A stretch of 64,000 nucleotides of DNA, from NCBI GenBank assembly GCA_021613375.1, contig CM038702.1, forward strand, positions 26,028,349 to 26,092,348. The letters run 5' to 3'. Source of the stretch: Megaleporinus macrocephalus (lineage: Eukaryota > Chordata > Actinopteri > Characiformes > Anostomidae). The notes below the pieces were generated by a model. The model was not told the DNA's origin, ran no database searches, and worked only from the letters and a program-made list of their open reading frames with translations. The position numbers were made by a program, and so were the translations under genes. Positions within the stretch are counted from its first letter, which is position 1; every line of letters begins with the position of its first letter. Of this stretch, positions 35,990-49,569 are shown in pieces.

Positions 35990-36084
35990 TTATCTCCTCT
36001 TTTCTCTTCTCTCTCGCTCACTTTCCCTCAGTCTTTTTTTCTATATAGTCTCTTTCTCACAGTCAGACTGCTTCTCTCTCTTTA

Positions 36085-36115
<31 letters not shown>

Positions 36116-36135
36116 AATACTTTCCCTCCCTCCCT
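35990..36135. repeat. CT-rich tract with (CA)n
   Basis: Pyrimidine-rich 'ctctctcgctcactttccct' sequence leads to about 11 CA units at 36091-36113. Confidence 0.8.
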
Positions 36136-36529
36136 CTGCCTCTGGGCAGTTAACAGTCAGCTGGTTTCCACCACAGCAGCACATGACTCTTCATGATTTT
36201 CTCGTGTTGTCCATGCCCTACTTCCCTTTTCCCTGGGGCCAATTTAACAATTGATTTGTGCAAAAGAGAAAAGGAGAGAAAGAATGAGAAAATGAAAGAA
36301 TGAGCGGGAGGAAGGAATTATAGTCAGACTTTACAAGTGAGCACATGTTTTCATTACAGTGTGTGTGATCTTAAAGCTGCTGTATAGCTCTATAACTCAA
36401 AATCTGAAATATTATAAACACTTTTACGGCCCCCTGTGGTTTATACAGTCATACCTTGCTCATGTTACTTTTATGCTCCTTTCATATTTTTGCTTTAAAA
36501 AATTCTCGTCGCAGTATGCAATAGCAGCA

Positions 36530-37740
36530 TGATGTGGAGTGAGGATGGTGAAGTAATAGTGTGAACAGTGGAGTGTCGATGTGGAGTTAGTATGGGGGCA
36601 GTGGTGGTGTGGAATGAGGATGATAAAGTAATGGTGTGAAGTGTGAATGGTAGAGTGTCGTTGTGAAGTTAGGACGGGGCAGTGGTGGTGTGGAATGGGG
36701 ATGGTGGAGTAATGGTGTGGAGTGTGGATAGTGGAGTGTCGTTGTGAAGTTAGGATGGGGCAGTGGTGGTGTGGAATGAGGATGATAAAGTAATGGTGTG
36801 AAGTGTGAATGGTAGAGTGTCGTTGTGAAGTTAGGACGGGGCAGTGGTGGTGTGGAATGGGGATGGTGGAGTAATGGGTGTGGAGTGTGGATAGTGGAGT
36901 GTCGTTGTGAAGTTAGGATGGGGCAGTGGTGGTGTGGAATGAGGATGATAAAGTAATGGTGTGAAGTGTGAATGCTAGAGTGTCGTTGTGAAGTTAGGAC
37001 GGGGCAGTGGTGGTGTGGAATGGGGATGGTGGAGTAATGGTGTGGAGTGTGGATAGTGGAGTAATGGTGTGGAGTGTGGATAGTGGAGTGTCGTTGTGAA
37101 GTTAGGATGGGGCAGTGGTGGTGTGGAATGAGGATGATGAAGTAATGGTGTGAAGTGTGAATGGTAGAGTGTCGTTGTGAAGTTAGGACGGGGCAGTGGT
37201 GGTGTGGAATGAGGATGATAAAGTAATGGTGTGAAGTGTGAATGGTAGAGTGTCGTTGTGAAGTTAGGACGGGGCAGTGGTGGTGTGGAATGGGGATGGT
37301 GGAGTAATGGTGTGGAGTGTGGATAGTGGAGTGTCGTTGTGAAGTTAGGATGGGGCAGTGGTGGTGTGGAATGAGGATGATGAAGTAATGGTGTGAAGTG
37401 TGAATGGTAGAGTGTCGTTGTGAAGTTAGGATGGGGCAGTGGTGGTGTGGAATGAGGATGATAAAGTAATGGTGTGAAGTGTGAATGGTAGAGTGTCGTT
37501 GTGAAGTTAGGATGGGGCAGTGGTGGTATGGAATGGGGATGGTGGAGTAATGGTGTGGAGTGTGGATAGTGGAGTGTCGTTGTGAAGTTAGGATGGGGCA
37601 GTGGTGGTATGGAATGGGGATGGTGGAGTAATGGTGTGGAGTGTGGCCGGTGGAGTGTCGATGTGGAGTTAGTACGGGGCAGTGGTGGTGTGGAGTGTGG
37701 ATGGTGGAGTGTCAATGTGGCGTTAGGATGGGGCAGTGGT
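36530..37740. repeat. higher-order (81/162-bp) part of the 27-bp minisatellite
   Basis: Three diverged 27-bp monomers repeat in fixed order, giving an 81-bp unit: one with 'gaggatgataaagtaatg', one with 'gtgaatggtagagtgtcg', one with 'gttaggacggggcagtggtg'. Two versions of the 81-mer (gaggatgataaag / ggggatggtggag) partly alternate, adding a 162-bp layer. A single extra G near 36879 disturbs the period. It is continuous with the homogeneous array to the right. Confidence 0.9.
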
Positions 37741-40170
37741 GGTGTGGAATGAGGACGGTGGAGTTGTGGTGTGGAGTGAGGACGGTGGAGTTGTGGTGTG
37801 GAGTGAGGAGGGTGGAGTTGTGGTGTGGAGTGAGGACGGTGGAGTTGTGGTGTGGAGTGAGGACGGTGGAGTTGTGGTGTGGAGTGAGGAAGGTGGAGTT
37901 GTGGTGTGGAGTGAGGACGGTGGAGTTGTGGTGTGGAGTGAGGAGGGTGGAGTTGTGGTGTGGAGTGAGGACGGTGGAGTTGTGGTGTGGAGTGAGGAGG
38001 GTGGAGTTGTGGTGTGGAGTGAGGACGGTGGAGTTGTGGTGTGGAGTGAGGACGGTGGAGTTGTGGTGTGGAGTGAGGAAGGTGGAGTTGTGGTGTGGAG
38101 CAAGGATGGTGGAGTTGTGGTGTGGAATGAGGACGGTGGAGTTGTGGTGTGGAGTGAGGACGGTGGAGTTGTGGTGTGGAGTGAGGACGGTGGAGTTGTG
38201 GTGTGGAGTGAGGAGGGTGGAGTTGTGGTGTGGAGTGAGGACGGTGGAGTTGTGGTGTGGAGTGAGGACGGTGGAGTTGTGGTGTGGAGTGAGGAAGGTG
38301 GAGTTGTGGTGTGGAGTGAGGATGGTGGAGTTGTGGTGTGGAATGAGGACGGTGGAGTTGTGGTGTGGAGTGAGGACGGTGGAGTTGTGGTGTGGAGTGA
38401 GGACGGCGGAGTTGTGGTGTGGAGTGAGGAAGGTGGAGTTGTGGTGTGGAGTGAGGACGGTGGAGTTGTGGTGTGGAGTGAGGAAGGTGGAGTTGTGGTG
38501 TGGAGTGAGGACGGTGGAGTTGTGGTGTGGAGTGAGGAGGGTGGAGTTGTGGTGTGGAGTGAGGACGGTGGAGTTGTGGTGTGGAGTGAGGACGGTGGAG
38601 TTGTGGTGTGGAGTGAGGAAGGTGGAGTTGTGGTGTGGAGTGAGGACGGTGGAGTTGTGGTGTGGAGTGAGGAGGGTGGAGTTGTGGTGTGGAGTGAGGA
38701 CGGTGGAGTTGTGGTGTGGAGTGAGGACGGTGGAGTTGTGGTGTGGAGTGAGGAGGGTGGAGTTGTGGTGTGGAGTGAGGACGGTGGAGTTGTGGTGTGG
38801 AGTGAGGACGGTGGAGTTGTGGTGTGGAGTGAGGAGGGTGGAGTTGTGGTGTGGAGTGAGGACGGTGGAGTTGTGGTGTGGAGTGAGGACGGTGGAGTTG
38901 TGGTGTGGAGTGAGGACGGTGGAGTTGTGGTGTGGAGTGAGGACGGTGGAGTTGTGGTGTGGAGTGAGGACGGTGGAGTTGTGGTGTGGAGTGAGGACGG
39001 TGGAGTTGTGGTGTGGAGTGAGGAGGGTGGAGTTGTGGTGTGGAGTGAGGACGGTGGAGTTGTGGTGTGGAGTGAGGACGGTGGAGTTGTGGTGTGGAGT
39101 GAGGAGGGTGGAGTTGTGGTGTGGAGTGAGGACGGTGGAGTTGTGGTGTGGAGTGAGGACGGTGGAGTTGTGGTGTGGAGTGAGGAGGGTGGAGTTGTGG
39201 TGTGGAGTGAGGACGGTGGAGTTGTGGTGTGGAGTGAGGACGGTGGAGTTGTGGTGTGGAGTGAGGAAGGTGGAGTTGTGGTGTGGAGTGAGGACGGTGG
39301 AGTTGTGGTGTGGAGTGAGGAGGGTGGAGTTGTGGTGTGGAGTGAGGACGGTGGAGTTGTGGTGTGGAGTGAGGACGGCGGAGTTGTGGTGTGGAGTGAG
39401 GAGGGTGGAGTTGTGGTGTGGAGTGAGGAAGGTGGAGTTGTGGTGTGGAGTGAGGACGGTGGAGTTGTGGTGTGGAGTGAGGAAGGTGGAGTTGTGGTGT
39501 GGAGTGAGGACGGTGGAGTTGTGGTGTGGAGTGAGGAAGGTGGAGTTGTGGTGTGGAGTGAGGACGGTGGAGTTGTGGTGTGGAGTGAGGAGGGTGGAGT
39601 TGTGGTGTGGAGTGAGGACGGTGGAGTTGTGGTGTGGAGTGAGGACGGTGGAGTTGTGGTGTGGAGTGAGGAGGGTGGAGTTGTGGTGTGGAGTGAGGAC
39701 GGTGGAGTTGTGGTGTGGAGTGAGGACGGTGGAGTTGTGGTGTGGAGTGAGGAAGGTGGAGTTGTGGTGTGGAGTGAGGACGGTGGAGTTGTGGTGTGGA
39801 GTGAGGAGGGTGGAGTTGTGGTGTGGAGTGAGGACGGTGGAGTTGTGGTGTGGAGTGAGGAGGGTGGAGTTGTGGTGTGGAGTGAGGACGGTGGAGTTGT
39901 GGTGTGGAGTGAGGACGGTGGAGTTGTGGTGTGGAGTGAGGAGGGTGGAGTTGTGGTGTGGAGTGAGGAGGGTGGAGTTGTGGTGTGGAGTGAGGAGGGT
40001 GGAGTTGTGGTGTGGAGTGAGGACGGTGGAGTTGTGGTGTGGAGTGAGGACGGTGGAGTTGTGGTGTGGAGTGAGGAGGGTGGAGTTGTGGTGTGGAGTG
40101 AGGACGGTGGAGTTGTGGTGTGGAGTGAGGACGGTGGAGTTGTGGTGTGGAGTGAGGAAGGTGGAGTTGT
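37741..40170. repeat. homogeneous 27-bp minisatellite (~90 copies)
   Basis: The unit is 27 bp (GGAGTTGTGG + TGTGGAGTGA + GGACGGT, 15 G and 1 C on the + strand). The main variation is one base in the last block: gacgg, gaggg or gaagg. The period is a multiple of three and the unit has no stops in several frames, so frames of 820 and 854 codons on + and 1069 codons on - stay open; the - frame would be an endless 9-residue (PHSTPQLHR) repeat. Nothing supports translation. Confidence 0.95.
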
Positions 40171-40189
40171 GTGTTTTTTTTCATACAGA

Positions 40190-43110
40190 AAACACTGAAT
40201 GGTAATAGTTAGATTCTTTAAATTCAGGGGTCAAACAATCATGAAGAGCCATCTCTACAGTTGCGAATAACAACCAATGTAATCCTTGCTGGAGCAACTA
40301 ATGTTTATGTTTGCTTGTATGACTAGAACAAAGATTACTGATGTGTTCAAATTCATTGACTATTAGTCACCAAATGTTTCCCCTGGATATGGCACTATGT
40401 TAATGAGGGAGTAGGGATATATTATGAAATTATGTTGGCGGTCTGGAAATGCTTGTCCTTGTTTACATTTGAGTTTACTGTCATTACAGAGTATTGTGAG
40501 CATTAAAAGGCATTAACAGTAAATCTGTAAAACATGTAAATCTATATTCAAATGTCTGTCAACGTTCAAAAAATTACTAAAATGAGTTTTGGTATACATT
40601 TTTGTAACTACTTTACCTAAAACCCGAAATAAAATTTGGATATCGGACAGTAACAATTGCAGAATATTTTACTGGAAAAGGTACATTGTGCATGTTCTGG
40701 TGTGTGTTGGTGCAATCAGAAGGGGGTAAGGCCTAAACACCTTTGTTGCTGCCTTGAGGAAATCACCTTAGGGTATAATATGGCTATTGCTTTATCGTAG
40801 TCAAGTTTTTTTCTCTTTTTGTATTTTTCGTGTGGTTCTGTGGATGTTTCTTTGCTGTCTAATGCTTTTGCTGATGTATCTATCAGGACAGCAGCTGATA
40901 GTGACTTTCAGTACACCTGCTACTTGAGTGACACTACATCTGCTACTTGGCTCCCCAAGCTTAAGAAGGACCAGGCTCCCAAATTGAGAGAGACTTTCCT
41001 CTCCAGCTGAGTTCTCTTTCTGGGCTGTGAAGCTTCCCGTGCTGGCTGTCTTGGTGATGCTAGACTGTAACTGGGCATTTCGAGTTGGGGGAGCCTTCCT
41101 AAACAGCTAAAGACTTTTTCTGGGCCAGGTAAATGGCCTGGGGAACCCCCCCCCCACTAGCTAGGTAAATGCATATAAATAAGTGTGTTTCAGGATTTGA
41201 AGAGAAGAACTACGAGATCGGATTTGCATTATCATCACACTGATTCATCTAGAAGGTAGATTTGAATTGATATTTTTTTAAATCAGATAATGAATGTTTA
41301 TTTAATTATCCATGACATCCCTTTTGTTTACTTCCTCTGGAAACAGTATTTATGCTATGGATTTCTTTGTAACTTAGTTAAGTAAGGCTAACCTTAGTAG
41401 AATGTACACAACATGGTCTTATATAAATCTTACTTAATTTATTGCATTTTATATTTACAACCTAGGAAATAAAACCTCCATCTGCATTAGAAGATTTGTT
41501 GATGAAAGAAGTTTAGCTTGCTGTTGAAATGAGTAACGTTTGAGTTAATTGACATAGAACAGTGCATCTAATTTAAGTCACTTCTTTTGAAGTATTTCTC
41601 CAAAACTCTGTATCTGTTGTTGTGTCTTTCACAGTGCAAGCCATATTTTAAAATAGCAATCCAAAAACTAAAATATCCACCATTGTCTCCACTGTCCCTT
41701 CCATTTGATTATGTCCAGTTATGCCTTCTGTGACTGACAGGGGAAAGTGACTATATGATTTAGACAGTTATCAAAAGATGATTGACAAGGCCAGAGGCAT
41801 TTCATTTTTATTAGAATCTTGTGCACTGCTTTGTGGTCTATGCCATTCGCACTGCTTTCTGGAACTTGTGTTGGTATGAGTATACTACAGCTGAGTTCAG
41901 TACATAGTCATGTAGGAATATACATTTTGTCCAGTTTCTTTGACTGATAACCAACTGTCCAACTGTGTGGATTCTTGACGTGAGAGGGCAGCGGCTGTCA
42001 TTATAATGGTTGCTTGTCAAGAGCTTCAGCCATCATTGCATTTACTCTATTCTTTCTTTAACCTGCAGCAGAACCTTCAAAATGATTGGGGTCACAATAC
42101 GTTTGTCTAAGCAGTGCTACTTCTTCATCCTCCCATCTTGGACTGATTCAACTTGACGCTGCAGTGACTCACTATCGTCTCTTGGGGTACAAAGTGGTGT
42201 TACAAGACAGGACAGGCTGGGATTAACTGGTTAGCATAAACACTTCAGCAAATATCTCTGCACCATGACCTGTAGACATCTTTGGCATATCATCAAAACT
42301 TTTATTTCTTCATATTCTGCTGTTCTGCTGTAAATTTTGATTACTGTTGGAATGTTTAAACTATACACCTTACACATTACACTTTTAATGTGTGGGCCAT
42401 GAATTAAAGTACTGTTAGATGAGTCCAGATATAAGCATATAAGTAAACAGTTAAATATATTATTAAACACATCAACAACGAGTTTGTTTAAATCAAGTGG
42501 CAAGTTTGTTTAAACAATGGCAAAACACTAATGTGGTGTGGACTGAAGGTACAGAATCTGCACTTTCCACAAAATGTTTACTTTGTTGACTAAGAAATAA
42601 TGCATATACACTTACAAGATGCTTTTGTAGCCACCAGATATAAAGTGAAGTGTTAATGATCATACATGCAGGGTTTTTGTTAGCCATAAAGTGTGTGTGG
42701 ATGAGCTGTGTCCGGTGCAGCTCTGGGAATAGCTGAGCATTATGGGATGTGTGAATAGATCTGGAGTTGGTTTTCTGTGCTCACAGCTGGTCGTTAATGG
42801 CCAGCTTTTAACTCCTGAATGCATCACAGGACCATAAATAGGCTGATGATGTCACGAAGCCTGAGCTTTGAGAATGCGGATGTGTGCTAAAGTGGCTGGA
42901 GAAAGTGGTAGAAGGAAGACACTCTGTTTAGTCGTTTCCTACAGTTTAAAAAACTGAAATCAAAACGCGAACAAATCTTTAAACTGGCTTACTGTGTCAT
43001 AAGACTTATTATCCAACTCTGCAAATATAGATTTTTGCTTATAGCATAATAAGCACTTCTTACACTCTTTAGGCTTCATTTCATGTAGAAATTATATTGA
43101 TTTATGCTAT
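40190..43110. other. no gene recognised
   Basis: AT-rich noncoding DNA. A run of ten C lies near 41147-41156. The segment 42780-42900 is less AT-rich and includes a CRE-like TGATGTCA in 'ctgatgatgtcacg', but nothing further supports a promoter. Confidence 0.5.
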
Positions 43111-43119
43111 TTTTACATG

Positions 43120-43440
43120 TTAATGTTACTTTGTGTTCGCTCTGTGGACTGGATGCATAGACTGTATACTTTTTGGTAAGATGCTGAAGCTTTTGTGATG
43201 GATCTAGTTTAGATTTACAATAAAGACACTGCACTGATTTTTTTTTTCCTTAAAGTAATAACCTTGGAGACTTGTTTTCTGGCCTGTCTCTTCTGTTTGC
43301 AAATTATGACACAAATTTCTTTTTCAGTGTAAGTATGATGTACAAAAGTCATAAGCATTGTAAAATACAGTGAGCTGTATGTAGTTATATGGATTAAGTG
43401 AAGCTTTTATTTTTTAGTAATTAAGTTTTAACGCTAATGA
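43120..43440. repeat. dispersed repeat related to 22085-22740
   Basis: Shares 'gctctgtggactgga', 'agactgtatact..tttggtaagatgct' and 'agctgtatgtagttatatgg' type blocks with 22085-22740, in the same orientation. Class unknown. Confidence 0.5.
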
Positions 43441-43530
43441 TAAATGTACCCCAATTTTATATCCTGAATCTTAATTCAAGTGCCAATAAATCTGTGTGAG
43501 GTAGGTTAAGCTAAATGGGCTAACCAGTGT

Positions 43531-43549
43531 AAAAAAAAAAAAAAAAAAA
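43531..43549. repeat. poly-A run
   Basis: About 19 A in a row after 'accagtgt'. It could be the tail of an unrecognised retroposed sequence; no body identified. Confidence 0.8.
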
Positions 43550-44133
43550 TCTGCAGTGCCAAACGTGTGAGTTTGACTTGTAACTGCCTTTATGAAGCAC
43601 ACCGTTACTGCAGAGCTGCCTCAGATGAGCGATAATCAATGCTCAGCAGGGCAAAAGAGGATTTGTGAGAGAAGGTGACAGCAGGGTTTTTGTATTCTTG
43701 GATATGAACAGACCTGTGGTTATTTCCGATCGATTTTTGTGTGTAGAGAGTATATTCTGTCTCATGAGACTTCAGCCGTCTCTTTTAGCTTATCCCCAGA
43801 GTCTGGTAGAACGACACTTGCATTCAGCTTTTGTAGCAAATTCAGCTTTGACTGCGACATACAGCTTTTTATAGCTGCAGTCATTGCACTGTGCTTTTTG
43901 GTCTTTTAAAGCTTTGAACGTGATTTTGTTCTTTGCATGAGATCTTGTTCAGGGATCACAACTAAAAAAGTGAATTTGAGAGCATTGAAGAGAAAGGGTT
44001 GGCAAACTTGGCAAGTTTGAAAATAGCTCAGTATATTATTTACAGAAGAGTTACGTAAAGGTCAGAAATATTTAGCAATGCAGATTAGTTTGTTTAACCT
44101 TTTTGCTGTAATAAAGAAATGGAGATATGGAGG

Positions 44134-44245
<112 letters not shown>

Positions 44246-45714
44246 ATTTATATTTCATTTACATTCTAAATCGACTGGTTCAAGTCTGCTTTTCTGACTT
44301 TCTTAGTTTCTTCGTGTTTTGATCAAAAATGCTAAACAACAATACATTTTAATTAATTGTCGCGTATTTACTTTCTAATACCTTGTTTATCTAATCTTTA
44401 TTCAACTGAATCAGGTGTGCTAACATACCAGCTTTATACTGTATTTATGTATATTTGTATTAAAGTTTTTCATTGGCAGAAACGCTCTTACTGCCCACAG
44501 TTTTGTGAGTATTGGCAGTTTTGGCAATAAATGTGTTGATTCATGTGGAAATTATGAACACATTTAATGCATTAATATACATTTAAAGTATATGTTTGCA
44601 TTTAAAATATTTCTGCATATTATAAACAGTATAGTACTCCACTGTCCGACTTTCATGTTGGCCAAATATGTTGCCTAAAGCTGCACTACATTTGTTCCCC
44701 TTAGACTGATGCTGGTGAATTTGTTGAAGATTAGATGTGTGCACACCACACCGATACTGAATCAGTGATGTTTGTGCCAATAGACACTGCCTGTTCCCCA
44801 TCATTATCCTCCACATCCCACACACACGCTGTATTTAGATCAGCAGCAGCTGGAGCAGTGTGTGTGAATGCATTCTGCTGTCAGAGAGAGTGGCAGGCTG
44901 AAGGAGCCGGAGGAAAATCATCCACACTCTCTTTTAAAACGTAGAGAGAGTGTATAAATAAATGCCTGCCGGACCCACCACTGCGCACAGGTGTGTGAAC
45001 GCTTAGGGCTATAGATGAATCCTGCAACGTGGACACTGACAGGATTTCCCTAGTTTCAGTGGAGGAAAGAGTCTGGGATTGCATTGCTCTTTGAGCCACT
45101 CTGCTGTGGATCAGAATGTACTTTTATTTTCATAGAACTGATTTTTATTATCAAATATAATCATATAGTAATTGAACTGTTAACTACTAACTACTAACTC
45201 AAACTGTTCTACCTTCTTTGCCTGCTCTTTTTCTGCAAGTGCCACCGTTTAAATCTCTCCACCAGGATTCATATAGTACTACAATTCTTATAGTTTATTA
45301 CAGTCTGCCTGAATGTGTGTGTGTGGACCTCTTTGAACAATACAGAGCGAATCATGAAGCGCTGGAAATCAACATGTATCGAAAATGCACATATGTGCTT
45401 CTCATCGGTTCATGCTGTTGCTCTATATTTTCAAGATAACGTAGACCCATCTGTTGTTAGCCTCTTCCATCTATACCACTACACACTAGCGTCTTGAAAA
45501 CGTCATGCACACATGTACAAACATATGCAGCTGAAAATGAGTCTATAAATAAAAGCTTCATATTCTATTACATTGAAAATGAAAGGCTTTGTGTAATTTA
45601 TGCATATATTAGCCTGACCTGCACCTTTTAGGGAGCTTAAGGTGGAATGTAACTGTATGGCCATCTTTCTATGTTTCCTACTTTTTTGTGATTACTTGCT
45701 CTGTCCAAAATATA

Positions 45715-45835
45715 GTCAATCAGCCAAATAGCTTAATTCATCTACATGCCTAAATCATCACACACTTTTGTCAAACTGTGTCAAGTTAGTAATCCTAAAT
45801 AGAGTACTTATGTGGTTTCTGACGTTGTATGATAT
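45715..45835 (+). repeat. dispersed repeat family, copy
   Basis: 'cctaaatcatcacaca', 'caaactgtgtcaag', 'aatcctaaatagagtactta' and 'tgtggtttctgacgttgtat' align in order with 57430-57560 and with 48745 and 56425. Noncoding, class unknown. Confidence 0.6.
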
Positions 45836-47999
45836 ATAATAAGAGTTCTTTATATAATGTTGAATCCAAACCCATATGAATGCCATGGAGCCAGATATCT
45901 GTAGAATCAATCTTTATTTCTTGTATTCCTTCAATAAACACGGTCTGAAATTACCATTAGCATAGTTAAAAACAGTAGTAGCAACACATTTGGCATTTAA
46001 TAATTTAGACACAGCTGGAAGCATCAGCAATAGTCACAGGCAATGGAAAAAAGACCAAGCATAAACTTTATATACTAAACCTGTTCTTGTAGAACAACCA
46101 AAGCAAGCTGATATATTCTGGAAATAATTCCTAGACATGATTTTGTGCTTTTTCCATCAATCAAATATTCAGAACATGTTGACTGAAGGATGCATCTATT
46201 TATCTTCTTGGACGAGCATGAACTGGCTTTGAATCGATTGACCTAAATGCATTTTTAAAGCACTAGGCTTGCATTCTAATGACAATCCCATGGCAGCATT
46301 AGCCTACAGATTTATTCTGATGGAGGAGGCAGGAAAAATAGCATTCATGCTAATAGTTAGCTTCAGGCTTTAATGAACCATTGCCTCTCTCTCTTTAAGA
46401 GGAGGATGTAACATATGAGTCACAAAAGCATGATCAAGTATGTTTTGTGTGTGTTTGTTTGTGTGTATTTGAGTGTACTTTATTCTAACACACTTGTGAG
46501 GTGTAAACATGCAGTTTTTTTATTGGTTCGGATGCAGTTAAATGTGATATAATCAGTTCCTTCTCCTTACAGGTATTGAACAGTTTGTGGGTATTTTTTG
46601 TACACTTTAAGGACAGAAGTGCCTGTAATGAAACTAGATGAAGCAGCCCAATAATGCATTTGCACTTCAAATTTTTAGCGTACTATTTAGTGTGTTAGTA
46701 TGCAGTTTAAGACACAGCATCAGAAAATCAGCTGTTTAGATTTCAGCTTTAGTTTGTTATTACTACAGCAACAAATCAAATCAAATAAATCACTTAAATA
46801 TCAAACAAACGTATCAGTTAATATGCTTTAAAGGTGAGTCTTTCTGTCTGTCATATCAGAGGTGTTGTTTTCACTTTTTAATTAGAAGGAGGTGGATAAT
46901 TTATTAGTTTTATATTGTAGAACTGACAGCGGTGTCTTTTTATAAACACAGACAGGATTTAATTTTAAGCACACTGTACTTTTGCATCAATATTATGAGT
47001 TTCTTTGTCACTTTGTGAGTGCACAAAGTGAGAGTGCACAAATTAACAGAGACAAAGCTTTAGCTCTGAGCTTCAAGCATTAAACACAAGCTAATAAACT
47101 AGAGCAGTAACCAAGATAACGTAGCTCTGATTGATCAGCCTACTTATTAATGCATCTACCAAACACAAGTCAAAGCTGCTTCTTTAAAACTTACTGCGGA
47201 GTCAGTCAGCTTCAGACTTCATGTGATAGACGGTGTTAATGAGCATGTATACATTTTTAAATGCCCTGTTTGTCAGACTGGTGGAGTGGCAAGCACAACT
47301 AAGGGGGACCTCATGCCGCCCTGTAGACTCGCCTCTGTGTGGCACAGAATGCTCAACTGTTGCAGACTCAATAAGGAGTTAAAAAGTAGTCATAACTGTC
47401 ACTGAAAAATGATGACAACAGTACTCTGATGTCTGCAGACTTTGTGTTAACCGTAAAGGGAAAATTTTAAGTGAATTCTTAAACTAAATAATTAAGATAA
47501 AGTAAAAGGAAATCAGATTGTTCAGATTGGTTTGATATAAAATGGTCCATGAAGTAGTCAGGATTGTGCACACAGTTTAATTTACCATATTCCTTGGTTC
47601 TGAGCTTCGTGTCCACTTGCAGTACTTTCTAAGTAAAAATGGACAATAAGGCTTATTGACCTGAAAAGAGCAGTGAGTCAGTGCAGAGGAAACGGACACA
47701 CAGGATGAGTCACCGGCACTGTGTCACCTTCATACACTCACTGAACACACACACACTGAGTCATCTTATAGAGAGAAACACACATGTGCCAAATCCAGAG
47801 ACTTTTACATGTGAAATATACTTACAAGGTGATTATTTTCTTAGAAAACCACACATCAGTAAACTTACGCTGTAGACTTGACGGACATGGTGGTGTGTGC
47901 GTGTGTACATGTGCGTTGGTCAGATAGAAGATTGTTTTAAAGTACTGTGACGTAACACCTGCATGACTGATGACTGCTAACCAGTCTGAGACGCTGAAA

Positions 48000-48165
48000 G
48001 AGAGAGACACCAGGAGAGAACAGAGGAAGAGAAATATGGACAGAAAGAGATAGAAACTGGGAGGAACAGGTAAAAAGAGAGAAGAGAGAAGAGAGACAGA
48101 GAAAGAAGAAAAAATTGATGAGTGGAACAGAGAGGAAGAGAGAGAAACTGAGAGACCGAGATGAT
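48000..48165. repeat. polypurine (GA-rich) tract
   Basis: The + strand is nearly all purine (gagagaagagagacagagaa type). The complementary strand gives Leu/Ser/Phe-rich frames that are not genes. Confidence 0.8.
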
Positions 48166-48677
48166 AAACAAGATTTGGTGTTTTACTTTTTATTTGGGTT
48201 GTGTGAGAACAATACAGAATGTAGGTGTAAATTGCTGAACACACAAGTGTAACTATGTACAAATAATAATTTGTACGTTTTACATTTAACAAGCCTATGA
48301 GCTCATACTTAAATTGCAATGGATTGACCAAGGGGGGTCATGTTTTTATCATATAAAACATATACGAATATACTAAAACAGTCCTGGAATTTATTTCATT
48401 TATACAAGATTTTACTTTTGGACTATCTTGCAGTATATTCTATTTTGCACATGGAAAGCATGGCTGTTCACCTTTTAAGCCTAGCTGATAGGTGTGTGAT
48501 GATTTAGCTCTGGCTCTCAAGCACTTCATTAACCTTTAACAGTCCTGTTAGCTTCTCTGTCTCTTGTGTTGGAGAGGTTCAAATTATAATTAATATAAGG
48601 AATTAAATCTCTTTCTTTCATCCTCATTTATAGATGCATACTTTGAGTTATTCCAAGGAAAGTTATCTTTGATAACA

Positions 48678-48693
48678 CACACACACACACACA
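48678..48693. repeat. (CA)n microsatellite
   Basis: Eight CA units after 'ttgataa'. Confidence 0.85.
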
Positions 48694-48744
48694 ACGAGTG
48701 ATTAATCAACTAAGACATGTTTGGTGTTTCTAGAATTTAGTTAT

Positions 48745-48860
48745 ATAGTTATAGTTATCTGTGTCTAAATCATTATATACTGATCTCAAACCGTGTTATG
48801 TTGTTAAATAATCTCAAATACACTTGCTTATGTTGATTCTGACACTGTTTGTTATGTCAT
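48745..48860 (+). repeat. dispersed repeat family, copy
   Basis: 'gttgttaaataatctcaaat', 'acacttgcttatgttgattc' and 'tgacactgtttgttatg' align with the 57430-57560 copy. Confidence 0.6.
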
Positions 48861-49234
48861 GTTAATTTGAGATTATAAACCTTACACCTTTTTAAAGTGT
48901 CTTAAGTATGATTTTAAGTAGATTGATATACAGTACTTTACAAAAGTGCTTCACTAAAAACAGTAGAATAAAATGAACTTCTGACACCAAACTGATGTCA
49001 GTGTGAACAGAGTCATGCTTTTTGACATTTGTTTATGGGTGTAGGTCTAAATCGAAGGGGAATTTCCCTTCACAAGGACTTTTTGGCTGTGAAATAATAA
49101 ATGCATGTTTCTTTTCTTTGATCAACGTCTGGCTGCAGTTAGCGCTGAAGCTAACTCACTTTAAATGGGCCTCATTAGAACGAGCTATTATTCAGGCCAA
49201 GCTGATAAAACAGCCAAGAGGCAGAGAATGAGCT

Positions 49235-49236
<2 letters not shown>

Positions 49237-49269
<33 letters not shown>
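49237..49269. repeat. (CA)n microsatellite
   Basis: About 16 CA units, followed by a CT-rich stretch to 49330. Confidence 0.95.
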
Positions 49270-49271
<2 letters not shown>

Positions 49272-49569
49272 GTCCTCTCTCAGTGTCTCTCTCTATTCTA
49301 TCTTTCTTTTCTTTCTCTCACTCATGCTTCTTTCTGTCACACAAATGCACACTCTTTCCTGAAGCATTTGAACATTCCTTGTTTTCCTAGTCGCATTAAA
49401 TCAGGTTTTTCTCTTTAATTAGCTGTGCAGGCAGGCTTTAAGACAGAATTCTCATAGTTACACTAGAATTCACAGCCACTGACACTCTACCCTACACTCT
49501 GAGGCCCCTAACAATCTACCCTGCAAAATACAGCCCCTGACACTCTGCACTGCACACCATAGCCCCTTG

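Noticed and set aside
36975..40184. 1069-codon open frame (nonapeptide repeat), with 854- and 820-codon frames on the other strand
   Set aside because: All lie in the 27-bp minisatellite; a period divisible by three without stops keeps several frames open on both strands. No promoter, splice signals or non-repeat domain.
40819..41010. 63-codon open frame with mixed composition
   Set aside because: Ordinary amino-acid mix but no acceptor/donor pair, homology or conserved motif that I can recognise.
47822..48331. 169-codon Ser/Leu/Phe-rich open frame on the - strand
   Set aside because: It is the complement of a GA-rich simple-sequence tract flanked by unrelated frames.
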